From assembly GCA_029551925.1 (NCBI GenBank), contig JAKPEO010000032.1, forward strand, positions 27,599 to 91,598: a stretch of 64,000 bases of DNA. Reading direction: 5' to 3'. The stretch is from a bacterium (GTDB lineage Bacteria > JAGOBX01). How positions within the stretch are numbered: position 1 is the stretch's first letter; the number at the start of each line of letters is the position of its first letter. The notes beneath the pieces are model-generated. The model ran no database searches. It had not been told where the DNA came from and saw only the letters and a program-made list of their open reading frames with translations. Of this stretch, positions 55,277-64,000 are shown piece after piece. The translations under genes were made by a program, and so were the position numbers.

Positions 55277-56977
55277 TTAAAACGCGTAAGAAACAGACAT
55301 TTGCAGATAATTGAAATCTTCTACGCGAGTGCTCGCAATTGCTGATTGAGTATAACCAGTAACGAGCGGTTCTCTTTTGAATTTCTGCCAACTGTGTTCG
55401 ATTTTGAATGTGATAACAGGCATTGGTTTGTAATTAAACCCGAAAATATAAACTTTTACTGGCGGGAACGGGTCATTATCGCCCGGATCTGCCGCTTCAT
55501 AAGTGAAATACGGATAGAATTTAGGAGTTAATAAATATCTCGACATTATATAATATCCGCTGCGTTTCGGATTTAATGTCACTAACGGCATTGCATAGCC
55601 GTAGTAGGAATTTATAAATGCCGCTACGCCTTCTGGCGTATTGGTTTTTTTAGCGTCTGCTACAGTTTTTGCACCGCCATTAAAACCTTGAATCAGTGCG
55701 CCAACACCATAGTAAACACCGTATAAAGGATGAGCAGTATCATTTACGCCGGCTGCTGTTAGAGCAGTAAGTGCTTGAATCAAAGTAGAGTCATTTCCGA
55801 ATGTTCCTAACGTTCCCATTGCAGCAGTCAATCCAGCCGGTAATGCTGCAAAATTAGCAGATGCGCTTTCCACCAAACTTCTATTATCTGGACGGTAGAA
55901 TAATCTGTTATTCAAATTATCTATGCCGTTGTAATTTTCGTATTTGATGTTATTATAAACATATTCAGCATTAATTTCTAATTTTTTATAGCCAGTTGCT
56001 AAATGAAAAGTATAACAATATTCTTTTGCAGAATTTTTGATTGTATCATAGAAAGATAGATATTCATTACCGCTTATATATGTTGTGTCAGTGTAAGGCA
56101 CATCGTATTTTTGCTGTTGTTCTAATATTTCTTTACCAGTGTAATACATACCGCCGAACACTAATTTATTCAAGAATTTGGTCGGCACTTTGAAATTAAC
56201 GCTTGCGCCGATACCTTTATTATTATTATTTTCAACATTCCATACGCCGCGACCATTAGATACAAAAGCATTATATTCAAATTCCCAATTTTTTAATAAT
56301 GTATTGCCGTGTAGATTAATACCAACAAAATTATTAGGCACCATACCATAAGAAATAGAAGCAGGCACGCGGATAGACGGCAGTATAGGCGCGCCGTGTT
56401 CAACATTCCATATACCGAACGGAGTCAGCATTTTACCGAACTGCATTTTGAATAAATCATTGAATTTATAATCCACCCAAGCGCGTTCAATGTAAATTGA
56501 GCCATGACTGATAAAACTACCGTTTCCGTCGTCTGTAGTAGTAGGGTCTCCTAAAATTTTTGTAGTGCCAGAAGGATATTCCAAAAATTTTATTTCAGAA
56601 AATGCGCGTAATTTCTGACCGTATTTGAAATCAAAATACATATTTAAATTACGCACTGAAAATTGACCAACTTCGCGGTTTTTCCATAATTTATAACTTA
56701 CTAATGACCCTGATTGATTATTGGTAGAATATCCGCCCTTTTTGATGTCCATATTTTCATAGCGTGCTTCTATAAAACCATTTATTGTAAATGATGATTT
56801 GTCTTCTGTCGACATTTTTTCTGACATTAATTCTTCTGTCATTGCTTGTTGCATTTGTAATTCTTGCCATAATTTGTTTACTTCTTTTTTTAATTCATCT
56901 AATTCATTTGCATTAGCAGGAATTAATAGAGCAAACACACATAATAAAGTTAAAATAATAGAAATTTTTAATTTCAT
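55277..56977 (-). CDS. OprP/OprO-like outer-membrane porin
   Basis: The 566-residue product has a signal peptide (ending ANANE), then a coiled-coil stretch (about residues 24-55) of the type that trimerises or touches peptidoglycan. A beta barrel follows with GFIEARYENMD, FGKMLTPFGIWN and a last strand ending in Phe (LQMSVSYAF), the normal outer-membrane insertion signal. The FGKMLTPFG block is typical of phosphate-selective porin-like proteins. AAGGAGG lies nine to ten bases before the ATG. It is followed by the binding-protein gene. Anion specificity is inferred from family and neighbour. Confidence 0.8.
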   Translation of the reverse strand: MKLKISIILTLLCVFALLIPANANELDELKKEVNKLWQELQMQQAMTEELMSEKMSTEDKSSFTINGFIEARYENMDIKKGGYSTNNQSGSLVSYKLWKNREVGQFSVRNLNMYFDFKYGQKLRAFSEIKFLEYPSGTTKILGDPTTTDDGNGSFISHGSIYIERAWVDYKFNDLFKMQFGKMLTPFGIWNVEHGAPILPSIRVPASISYGMVPNNFVGINLHGNTLLKNWEFEYNAFVSNGRGVWNVENNNNKGIGASVNFKVPTKFLNKLVFGGMYYTGKEILEQQQKYDVPYTDTTYISGNEYLSFYDTIKNSAKEYCYTFHLATGYKKLEINAEYVYNNIKYENYNGIDNLNNRLFYRPDNRSLVESASANFAALPAGLTAAMGTLGTFGNDSTLIQALTALTAAGVNDTAHPLYGVYYGVGALIQGFNGGAKTVADAKKTNTPEGVAAFINSYYGYAMPLVTLNPKRSGYYIMSRYLLTPKFYPYFTYEAADPGDNDPFPPVKVYIFGFNYKPMPVITFKIEHSWQKFKREPLVTGYTQSAIASTRVEDFNYLQMSVSYAF

Positions 56978-57050
56978 TCTAACTATACCTCCTTTTTGAT
57001 TTGATAAAAACTAAAAAAAACGCGCAAACTAAAACTTTTGTCCACTTTTA

Positions 57051-57088
57051 ACTTGTCTGATTTTATTTTTTTGCTTTTTCAGACAAGT
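57051..57088. promoter_or_regulatory. 10-bp inverted repeat in the porin leader
   Basis: ACTTGTCTGA (57051-57060) and TCAGACAAGT (57079-57088) are perfect inverted repeats around an 18-base A/T-rich loop, about 75-110 bases upstream of the porin start. It could be an operator or leader structure; no T-run follows on either strand. Confidence 0.45.
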
Positions 57089-57139
57089 CAAAAAAAAAAA
57101 TAAAAAATGGGGAATTATATTTTTTTAGGCAAATATCAC

Positions 57140-57160
57140 TTCCGTCATATTATGTCGGAA
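57140..57160. promoter_or_regulatory. 21-bp near-palindrome between porin and ECF sigma genes
   Basis: Arms TTCCG(T)CATA and TATG(T)CGGAA are complementary except at one internal pair and the central base. The site is in the divergent 320-bp space between the porin and ECF sigma genes, and each arm reads CGGAA outward, like the GGAAC-type -35 of ECF promoters. No strong -10 is visible. The rest of this gap (56978-57297) is A/T-rich and has no ORF. Confidence 0.5.
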
Positions 57161-57297
57161 CTAATATTGCAAATTATAAATTATTATAAAAAAAAAACAA
57201 TTTTTTTTTTATTGTTATTGCAATATAAAAAAATTAGAATAAAATTAAGTCTGTATTCGTCAAATAAATAAAATTAATTTATGCGAGAGATACTTTT

Positions 57298-57849
57298 GTG
57301 AATGAGAGCGAAATAATCAAGAGAGTTATTGACGGCGCGACGCAGGAATTTAATAAATTGGTAGAAGCGCATTTTGACTCTGTATATAGAGTGATTTTTT
57401 TGTATGTCAAGAATCCTGAAATAACAGAAGATTTGACGCAGGATACATTTATGAAGGCATTTACTAATATTGCGGCATTTAGATTCAAAAGCAGTTTTAA
57501 AACTTGGCTGATTAGAATAGCGATAAATACAGTTAAAGATTATTTCAGAAAAAGTTCGATAAAAAACAGATATTTTGTAAAATGCGAATTAATGGAAATA
57601 CAGGATTTTCGCAGTAAGCCGGACGAATTATTAGAATCATTAGAATTTAAAAAATTTTTAGATGTTGCGATTAGCGAATTACCTGAAAAATTGAGAATAG
57701 TGTATATTTTGCGCGAGCAAGAGAAATACAGTTATGAAGAAATCGCGGATATAATAAAAAAGCCGATAGGCACGGTAGAATCGCGGCTGTTTAATGCTCG
57801 AAAAATTATTCAGCAAAAATTTTTAAAATGGATAGGTGAAGAAAAATGA
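57298..57849 (+). CDS. ECF-family RNA polymerase sigma factor
   Basis: The 183-residue product has sigma region 2 (EAHFDSVYRVIFLY, DLTQDTFMKAF, WLIRIAINTVKDYFR) and region 4 (LPEKLRIVYILREQEKYSYEEIA, GTVESRLFNARK). The start is GTG, preceded by GAGAGA. Region 1.1 and the long region 3 are absent, as in ECF factors. Its stop overlaps the anti-sigma start (ATGA), so the pair is translationally coupled. The likely targets include the efflux operon that follows. Confidence 0.93.
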   Translation: MNESEIIKRVIDGATQEFNKLVEAHFDSVYRVIFLYVKNPEITEDLTQDTFMKAFTNIAAFRFKSSFKTWLIRIAINTVKDYFRKSSIKNRYFVKCELMEIQDFRSKPDELLESLEFKKFLDVAISELPEKLRIVYILREQEKYSYEEIADIIKKPIGTVESRLFNARKIIQQKFLKWIGEEK

Positions 57850-58316
57850 AAAAATGCGAATATTCAAAATTTATTGTGGATTATGCTTATCGCGCTGAAA
57901 ATGATATAGCGCGCGAATTTAGCGAACATTTGAAAAATTGCGAATATTGCCAATTATTATGGAAATTTCATAAAAAACTTCAAATAGAAAATCAGAATAT
58001 TTTAATTAATCAATCGTCCGATGATTTAAAAGAAAGGATAAAATTAGCGATTAATCGGCGCAATACCAGCAATTTGGATTTTGCGTATATAATGATAAAT
58101 CGGCATATAAAGATTATTGCAAGCATCGTAATATTATTATTGGCGTTAAGCGTGGTAATTAATATTATGAATTTTTCAAAACTGTATGAAGCAAAAAATA
58201 TTGATAATTCGATTAATTTTGTCGATACGAGCGATTTGAATGAACAACATAAAAAGATAATAAATTCTGAAATAACAAAAGATTTATTATTGGAAATAGC
58301 GTTTAGTAATGAATGA
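57846..58316 (+). CDS. Membrane-bound anti-sigma factor with ZAS motif
   Basis: The 156-residue product has the zinc-binding anti-sigma motif His28-x3-Cys32-x2-Cys35 (EHLKNCEYC), a membrane helix near residues 78-100 (IIASIVILLLALSVVINIM), and a short outer segment. This is the layout of RsrA/ChrR-like anti-sigma factors that hold the sigma factor at the membrane until signalled. It overlaps the sigma gene by four bases. Confidence 0.88.
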   Translation: MKKCEYSKFIVDYAYRAENDIAREFSEHLKNCEYCQLLWKFHKKLQIENQNILINQSSDDLKERIKLAINRRNTSNLDFAYIMINRHIKIIASIVILLLALSVVINIMNFSKLYEAKNIDNSINFVDTSDLNEQHKKIINSEITKDLLLEIAFSNE

Positions 58317-58530
58317 ATATAATTATAGTGTGCGTGATTTTCGATGTTTTTTTATTTTACCGTAAAGCTGCAAAGAGCACAGAAAAAATATTTTTATTAA
58401 TATAGAGTAAATCGCAACGCAACTGCGGAGCAGTTGATAATGATAGTAGCAGGTATAAACCTGTGGAATAAATTAAAATAAAAAATTAACCCTGTCGGGG
58501 GTGAATAAAAAAAATGGCTGGTGATATTTT
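58317..58530. repeat. Composite intergenic repeat with three hairpins
   Basis: Between the anti-sigma and Spy-like genes there is no ORF. 58356-58386 (ACCGTAAAGCTGCAAAGAGCA) resembles the repeat family of copies 1 and 2. Hairpins follow: AACTGC-GGA-GCAGTT (58421-58435), CAGGT-ATAA-ACCTG (58450-58463), and ACCC-TGTCGG-GGGT (58489-58502). The series resembles short palindrome-rich intergenic repeats scattered in many bacterial genomes. It could insulate the sigma pair from the efflux operon. Confidence 0.65.
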
Positions 58531-58896
58531 ATGAACAAAAAAAAAGTAGTAGTATTTATTTACGGTATTTTGATTTTTTTGTTAGGCATAGCATTTGGCG
58601 TGATGCTGTCTCTGTATTTTTTGAAACCGCCGAAACCGTCTGAATTTCGGCAGAAATTTTTTGAAAAATTAAAAAAAGAGCTAAATTTAACAAATGACCA
58701 ATCATTAAAAATCGGTTTTATATTAGACCGCCGCGCACAAGATTTTAAAAATATAAAACAGAAATTCAGACAAGATTTTGCGGAGACGCATAAACAATTA
58801 CGCGCGGAAATCGAACAGGAATTGACTCCTGACCAAAAAGAAAAATTTAAAATAATGGTGGAAAAATATGAGCGAAAAATTAAAAATAAAGATTAA
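58531..58896 (+). CDS. Spy/CpxP-like periplasmic stress protein
   Basis: The 121-residue product has a membrane anchor (IYGILIFLLGIAFGVMLSLYF) and a helical domain with two LT-x-x-Q repeats (LNLTNDQSLKI, ELTPDQKEKF), the marks of Spy/CpxP/zinc-resistance-type sensors. Such proteins bind unfolded proteins or metals. It is the first gene of the efflux operon, and its end overlaps the TolC gene. GGTGAT precedes the ATG. Metal or envelope-stress sensing is inferred from context. Confidence 0.75.
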   Translation: MNKKKVVVFIYGILIFLLGIAFGVMLSLYFLKPPKPSEFRQKFFEKLKKELNLTNDQSLKIGFILDRRAQDFKNIKQKFRQDFAETHKQLRAEIEQELTPDQKEKFKIMVEKYERKIKNKD

Positions 58897-60367
58897 TATT
58901 ATTTTTGTTTTAGTTGTTTTATTTAATTTTAATGCTGTAAATTTTTTAAAAGCAGAAGACAATAATTTTTTGACAAAGGATACGCTCCCGTTAACATTAA
59001 TGCAGTGTATAGAGTTGACATTAACTAATAATCCTGAAATAATCGTATCAAAAATTAATGTAGCTATTCAAGAGCAGCAGATTATCAAAAGAGATGCGGA
59101 ATTTATGCCGAGTTTTCAGTTAGGTGTTTATAATTCTGAAAATAATCAGGTATCAATAACCGAAGTTCAATCAAAGAGTGAAAGTGCCTATTCAACAGCG
59201 AAACTTAATACTAAAATCAAGACCGGCGCTGATATAGCGCTTTCACATACTTTGAAAAAAAACGAAGCGTCGTCGGCGGCAGTTAATCCTTCATATTCAA
59301 ATGATTTGAGTTTTTCTTTTAATCAGCCGCTATTAAAAAATTTTGGCGTGAAGTCAACTACCGCTTTTTTAAAAATCGAAAAAAATAATAAATTAATCAG
59401 CCGCGAGAATCTGCGTAAAAAAGTTATTGATATTTTATCTGAATTGCAGAAAAATTATTGGGATTTGATTTACGCTATAGAAACATACAATGTTCAAAGA
59501 CAATCATTAGAAATATCTGAAAAATTATATCGCGATAATATTAAACGCGTGGAATTAGGAGCATTAGCGCAGATTGAAATAACTCGCGCAGCCGCAGGCG
59601 CAGCGGAACAAACAGAGAAAATTATCGCGTCAGAAAATAATATTTACAGCCAGCGCGATTTATTATTGTCAAAAATGAATTTAATTAATAATTCTACATA
59701 CAAGAATAAATTAATAATACCACTAAATTTGCCTGAACCGCTATTGGAAATTCCGAATATTGATAAATCATTAGAATTAGCATTTTCAAAAAATCCGGAA
59801 TTTTTAGCGCTACAAACTGATTTTGAAAATTTAGGACTGCGCGTGGAATATTATAAAAATCAGAAATTGCCGTCATTAGATTTGCAATCGAGCGCGGGAT
59901 TTAGCAATATCAAAGATGAAATTTCTAAAGGATATGATAATTTAGCGAAATCTGAAAATTTTAGTTGGAATATCGGATTGGTATTTGCCGTGCCGCTCGG
60001 CAACAAAACAAATAAAGCGAATTTGCAGATAGAACAATATAATCTTGAAAAAATGAAATTATCGCTTAAACAACTTGAAAACAAAATAGTAACAGATGTT
60101 GGCATTAGAATTAGAAATATTCAATCTACTATCAAACAAATCAAAGCTGCGGAATATTCAGTTAAATTAGCCGAAGAAAATTATAATGCTGAATTGAAAC
60201 GCTTTGAGCTTAATCAAAGCACAACTTACGATGTTTTAAAATATCAAGAAGCGCTCGCATCCGCTAAAATACGCTTATTAAAAGCAATAATAGATAATCG
60301 TAAAGCGTGGATAGATTATGAAGGGATTACAGGCGTTTTATTAGAAAATAATAATTTAATTTTTTAA
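58868..60367 (+). CDS. TolC-family outer-membrane efflux protein
   Basis: The 499-residue product has a signal peptide, then two TolC repeats of long coiled helices (LTLMQCIELTLTNNPEI at the start, TDVGIRIRNIQSTIKQIKAAE in the second repeat) and short beta strands forming the outer-membrane channel. It joins the HlyD-like adaptor and RND pump downstream into a tripartite efflux machine. It starts inside the previous gene in another frame, so translation is coupled. Confidence 0.9.
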   Translation: MSEKLKIKINIIFVLVVLFNFNAVNFLKAEDNNFLTKDTLPLTLMQCIELTLTNNPEIIVSKINVAIQEQQIIKRDAEFMPSFQLGVYNSENNQVSITEVQSKSESAYSTAKLNTKIKTGADIALSHTLKKNEASSAAVNPSYSNDLSFSFNQPLLKNFGVKSTTAFLKIEKNNKLISRENLRKKVIDILSELQKNYWDLIYAIETYNVQRQSLEISEKLYRDNIKRVELGALAQIEITRAAAGAAEQTEKIIASENNIYSQRDLLLSKMNLINNSTYKNKLIIPLNLPEPLLEIPNIDKSLELAFSKNPEFLALQTDFENLGLRVEYYKNQKLPSLDLQSSAGFSNIKDEISKGYDNLAKSENFSWNIGLVFAVPLGNKTNKANLQIEQYNLEKMKLSLKQLENKIVTDVGIRIRNIQSTIKQIKAAEYSVKLAEENYNAELKRFELNQSTTYDVLKYQEALASAKIRLLKAIIDNRKAWIDYEGITGVLLENNNLIF

Positions 60368-60383
60368 TTGGAAGGTTGAAAAG

Positions 60384-61613
60384 ATGAAGAAGAAGTTGAT
60401 ATTGTTTATATTAATTTTTGGAATTAGCGGATTATTGGGCTATCGTATTTATACTAATGTCAAATCAAAAGAAGTGCCGAATAACAATCAGCAGCGGAAT
60501 AATAGAATGCAGCGCGCTGTGCCTATTACTGCTGCAAAACTCGTCAAAACTTCATTAGCGCAGAAATTGGAATTAAACGCTGAATTAGAGCCGAATATCC
60601 GCTCGGATATTTCCGCTAAAATTTCGGGAGTAATTCAAAATATAAATGTTTCAATTGGCGATTTTGTTAAAAAAGGTGCAGTGATTATAAAATTAGACGA
60701 TGACGAATATCGCGAAAACTTGAAAAACGCTGAAATTGCGTATAATGTGGCGAAAGCGACATATATGAAGCAATTAATAGAAACTAATAATTTAAAATCG
60801 AATTATGCCCGCGCAAAAGAATTATACGAGAGCAAACTCATTTCTCTGGAAAATTACGAAGCGGCGGAGACAAAATATAAAAGCGCTGAAGCGGCGCTGA
60901 ATTATTATAAAAGTCAAATGGAGCAGGCGGAGAATCAAATATCACAAGCAAAGATAAAATTGGGCTATACTACTATCACTGCGCCATTTGACGGATATAT
61001 AGAAAAAATATATTTAGAGAAAGGCGCGTTAGTATCAGTTGGAAAAAGTATTTTATCGATAGTTGATAATTCTCAAATCAAGGCGATTATTAATGTTCCA
61101 GAAAATTATTTTTATTATATTTCGCGCGGCTTGAATACTACGATAAAAATTAATAAAATAAATGATAAATATGAAGGAATAATAACTAATGTTGCTCCGA
61201 GTATTGATGTTAGCAATAAAAGCGGCAGAGCGGAAATAACAATTCAAAATAAGAATAATAAATTAAAACCGGGATTAAGCGCTGCTGCTGTTATTATTTT
61301 AAAAACATTTGATAATATTTTGGCTGCGCCGAACGAAGCGATTTATAAATATCAGAACAAACACGGATTTTTTTTGGTGAATGATGATAAAACAGTAAAA
61401 TTTATAGAGTGCGAGATATTAGTATCAGATGACGGATTAACTGGTATAAAATTAAAAGAAGATAATATTGAAGAAAACGCAAAAATAGTGCTGTTAGGCG
61501 GGCATTTGTTAAAAGACGGCGACAACGTAATAATATCTGACGGTTCTAAAAAAACAGAGGAACAGAAAAAAAGCGGTATGTCAAAAACTCGCAAACCAGA
61601 AAAAACTAATTAA
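60384..61613 (+). CDS. RND efflux periplasmic adaptor (HlyD/MFP family)
   Basis: The 409-residue product has an N-terminal membrane helix (KLILFILIFGISGLLGY), a split biotinyl-lipoyl domain (ISAKISGVIQNINVSIGDFVKKGAVI and LGYTTITAPFDGYIEKIY), a coiled-coil hairpin between them and a beta-barrel part. It links the RND pump with the TolC channel. A Lys/Glu-rich tail ends the protein. It lies 16 bases after the TolC gene; GGAAGG is the ribosome site. Confidence 0.93.
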   Translation: MKKKLILFILIFGISGLLGYRIYTNVKSKEVPNNNQQRNNRMQRAVPITAAKLVKTSLAQKLELNAELEPNIRSDISAKISGVIQNINVSIGDFVKKGAVIIKLDDDEYRENLKNAEIAYNVAKATYMKQLIETNNLKSNYARAKELYESKLISLENYEAAETKYKSAEAALNYYKSQMEQAENQISQAKIKLGYTTITAPFDGYIEKIYLEKGALVSVGKSILSIVDNSQIKAIINVPENYFYYISRGLNTTIKINKINDKYEGIITNVAPSIDVSNKSGRAEITIQNKNNKLKPGLSAAAVIILKTFDNILAAPNEAIYKYQNKHGFFLVNDDKTVKFIECEILVSDDGLTGIKLKEDNIEENAKIVLLGGHLLKDGDNVIISDGSKKTEEQKKSGMSKTRKPEKTN

Positions 61614-61635
61614 TAAAAATTCAGAGGCAAAAAAA

Positions 61636-64000
61636 ATGAAAATAACAGAGGTATCGGTCAGAAGGCCAATAACAATTTTTATGATAACGCTGATAATATT
61701 GCTATTGGGCTATATTTCATATACGCGACTACCAATTGATTTAATGCCTGATGTGACATACCCGGCAATAACTGTGCGGACAGAATATTCTAATGTCGGC
61801 GCAGAAGAAATAGAAAATACGATTACCAAGCCGATAGAATCAGCACTTGCAGCAATCGCAGATGTTGAGCATATTTCGTCAGTATCGCAGGAAGGCAGCA
61901 GCCGGATAACAATTAATTTTAGTTGGGGCAAGGATTTAGAAAGCGCGGCAAATGATGTGCGTGAACGTTTAGATAGAATTCGGTCAATATTGCCGTCAGA
62001 AGCGTCTGCTCCTGTAATTTTCAAATTTGATTTATCTGCTATGCCCATAATGTTTTTAGGTGTAGCAAGCAATATGAATATAAATGATTTACAGGAATAT
62101 CTTGAAAATCAGGTGCAGTATAGATTTGAACGATTGCCGGGCGTAGCGTCTGCTGATATTCGCGGCGGCTATAAAAAAGAAATACAAATATTATTAAAAA
62201 AAGAAAAAGTCGAAGAATTGAATATACCTTTATCAAGGATAACATCAGTTATTAGAGAAAATAATACTAATCAACCGGCTGGCTATATTCGCCGCGGATT
62301 ATATGATATTGTTATTCGTTCAAAAAACGAATTTGAAAATATCGACGATATTTCTAATCGCGTGATAACAGTTATAAATAATACTCCGATTTTATTAAAG
62401 AATATAGCGGATATAAAATTTACAACTGAAAAAGTGAGGGCTATAACATTAGTGAATGGCAAGCCGGGCGTGAGATTGATAATCACTAAACAATCCGGGT
62501 CAAATACTGTAAAAGTAGCGGAGGCAGTGAAAAAAGAAATTGAAAAAATAAATGAAGACTTTCAGTTTTTAAAAATTTTCGCGATTGTCGATAGTTCGGA
62601 ATATATCAAAAAATCAATAGATAATGTCAAGACCTCAGCAATTTACGGCGCTGTATTAGCAATATTGGTCCTGCTATTTTTTTTGAGAAATATAAGGTCA
62701 ACTATTATAATTTCAATCGCCATTCCAATATCGATAATAGCGACATTTATATTGATATATAATGGCGGCTATACTTTGAATATAATGAGTTTTGGTGGAT
62801 TAGCATTAGGTATAGGCATGCTGTTAGATAATTCAATTGTAGTATTAGAAAACACATATCGTCATATTTCAGAAGAAAAACTCGATAGACAAAATGGTGC
62901 AATTATCGGAGCGTCGGAAGTCGGAATGGCGATAATAGCGTCAACTTTAACAACAATAGCGGTATTTTTACCGATGATTTTTATTAGCGGAATGGCGGGG
63001 ATAATGTTTAAGCAGATAGCGATGGTAGTAACATTTTCATTGATATGCTCGCTGCTAGTGTCATTAACATTAGTGCCTGTGCTTTCGTCTAAATATTTGA
63101 AATTTTACGAAAGCGCTGATAATTATAAAAATTCGCTGATTCGTAGGTTATTTAGTCAATCCGAAAAAATATTTATGAAAATAGACGAGCATTATAGTTC
63201 GCTTTTAAAATGGTCATTAAATCATAAAAAATATATGATTGTATTTTTTATTGCAATGTTGTTAATTTCAATTTATTTAGCAAAATATATAGGCACAGAA
63301 TTTATGCCGACAACAGATGAAGGCGAAGTGCGCGTAACTGTAGAATCAGCGGTCGGCACGAATATAGATGTTTTATATAGTAGAGTCCAAGAAATCCAAA
63401 AAATTATAGAAGATGAAGTGCCGGAATTGAAAAATTCTACTGCGAATGTCGGCAGCGGAATGGGCGGACCGTCAAGCGGTTCTGGCAGTCATACTGCAAA
63501 TATCAGGTTAACACTTAAAGATTTAAAAGCGCGTAAACGTTCAACAGAAGAGATAGTATCGCAATTGAATAGAAGATTGCAGAGAATACCAGGCGTGAGA
63601 TGTCGCGTGCGTTCAGGTTCAGGACTGTGGGTTATGCGTTTGATGAGCGGGTCAGGCAGCGATAAAATTACTATACAAATCCGCGGCTATAATTTAGCGG
63701 TTTCTAAACAATTGGCATTAGAACTCAAACGCAAAATTGAAGATATACAGGGAATAACAGATGTAAATTTAAGCCGCGAAGAAAGTAGACCAGAAGAAAT
63801 AATAAAAATAGATTATCAAAATTCAGCGAAACTCGGTTTGAAAGTGTCAGATATTAATGATTTAGTTAATATTGGTTTAGCTGGTAAGACCGCTACATAT
63901 TTTCGCAAAGACAAAAAAGAATATAATATCGTAATAAAATATGAAAATGCCAATACTTATACATTACAAAATTTATTAAAATTTTCTATACCACTGCCAA
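61636..64000 (+). CDS. RND efflux permease (AcrB-like), 3' end beyond the window
   Basis: The open frame runs from ATG 61636 past the window edge (788 codons, no stop). The N-terminus MKITEVSVRRPITIFMITLI and the first helix-periplasmic block (LPIDLMPDVTYPAITVRTEY) are typical. The TM4 motif reads GLALGIGMLLDNSIVVLEN, with Asp-Asn where AcrB has Asp-Asp, as in SwrC/CzcA-like RND members. It is the proton-driven pump of the TolC/HlyD set. It starts 22 bases after the adaptor; AGAGG precedes it. Substrate unknown. Confidence 0.93.
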   Translation, partial: MKITEVSVRRPITIFMITLIILLLGYISYTRLPIDLMPDVTYPAITVRTEYSNVGAEEIENTITKPIESALAAIADVEHISSVSQEGSSRITINFSWGKDLESAANDVRERLDRIRSILPSEASAPVIFKFDLSAMPIMFLGVASNMNINDLQEYLENQVQYRFERLPGVASADIRGGYKKEIQILLKKEKVEELNIPLSRITSVIRENNTNQPAGYIRRGLYDIVIRSKNEFENIDDISNRVITVINNTPILLKNIADIKFTTEKVRAITLVNGKPGVRLIITKQSGSNTVKVAEAVKKEIEKINEDFQFLKIFAIVDSSEYIKKSIDNVKTSAIYGAVLAILVLLFFLRNIRSTIIISIAIPISIIATFILIYNGGYTLNIMSFGGLALGIGMLLDNSIVVLENTYRHISEEKLDRQNGAIIGASEVGMAIIASTLTTIAVFLPMIFISGMAGIMFKQIAMVVTFSLICSLLVSLTLVPVLSSKYLKFYESADNYKNSLIRRLFSQSEKIFMKIDEHYSSLLKWSLNHKKYMIVFFIAMLLISIYLAKYIGTEFMPTTDEGEVRVTVESAVGTNIDVLYSRVQEIQKIIEDEVPELKNSTANVGSGMGGPSSGSGSHTANIRLTLKDLKARKRSTEEIVSQLNRRLQRIPGVRCRVRSGSGLWVMRLMSGSGSDKITIQIRGYNLAVSKQLALELKRKIEDIQGITDVNLSREESRPEEIIKIDYQNSAKLGLKVSDINDLVNIGLAGKTATYFRKDKKEYNIVIKYENANTYTLQNLLKFSIPLP

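Noticed and set aside
55245..55391. Longer start of the phosphate-type binding protein
   Set aside because: It overlaps the porin gene end, has no ribosome site, and hides a good signal peptide at 55244.
48093..58530. CRISPR array in the hairpin-rich gaps
   Set aside because: The repeats are degenerate, not evenly spaced and have no unique spacers of equal length.

Overview
The window comes from an AT-rich, Gram-negative, flagellated bacterium. The outer membrane is shown by KDO synthesis genes (kdsA, kdsD), a TolC-family protein, MltA and several beta-barrel proteins; motility by a flagellin and a CheX-type phosphatase. An orphan hydG and a pyruvate phosphate dikinase point to anaerobic, fermentative hydrogen metabolism. 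PorV/PorQ-family proteins beside giant secreted proteins with FlgD-like or sorting-type C-termini resemble the type IX-like surface systems found outside Bacteroidetes in several candidate phyla. The exact lineage cannot be named from this sequence alone. The code is standard, and coding is dense with short operons on both strands.

Layout. 1-2163 (+): tail of an unknown gene and a YfhO-like membrane protein. 2258-9407 (-): ppdK with its terminator, then a three-gene cluster (GYF/zinc-ribbon/triple OB-fold membrane protein, archaeal-type TctA permease, YdjM-like hydrolase) that is a candidate undescribed module. 9594-14145 (+): hydG, an ArsB/NhaD transporter, cheX and a GYF/coiled-coil protein. 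14157-15476 (-): small membrane protein and a glycosyltransferase. 15617-18684 (+): argG-kdsA-kdsD. 18715-22440 (-): dapF-hisD-methyltransferase-polyprenol-phosphate glycosyltransferase, behind a strong promoter.

22614-42654 (+) is a 20-kb surface-protein operon: coiled-coil periplasmic protein, 2,655-residue phospholipase-D/lamin-tail/fibronectin protein, PorV-like protein, 2,901-residue repeat protein with FlgD-like domains, and a PorV-CsgG/TolB-like fusion. It is followed by a decayed archaeal-type AAA ATPase pseudogene (42717-43803), a stand-alone PLD enzyme, mltA and argS, whose HIGH motif has lost both histidines. On the minus strand lie a SPOR protein and coaE.

49871-54550 is a giant flagellin (1,559 aa). 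A consensus sigma-28 promoter lies upstream, and the leader carries two ACGGAT hexaloop hairpins, one over the ribosome-binding site, an arrangement that looks like CsrA control. A phosphate-porin/periplasmic-binding-protein pair follows (-). An ECF sigma/anti-sigma pair, a Spy-like protein and a TolC-HlyD-RND efflux operon run off the right edge. Three intergenic spaces (48093-48252, 54551-54761, 58317-58530) hold degenerate dispersed repeats rich in hairpins. No tRNA, rRNA, CRISPR array or insertion sequence was found.
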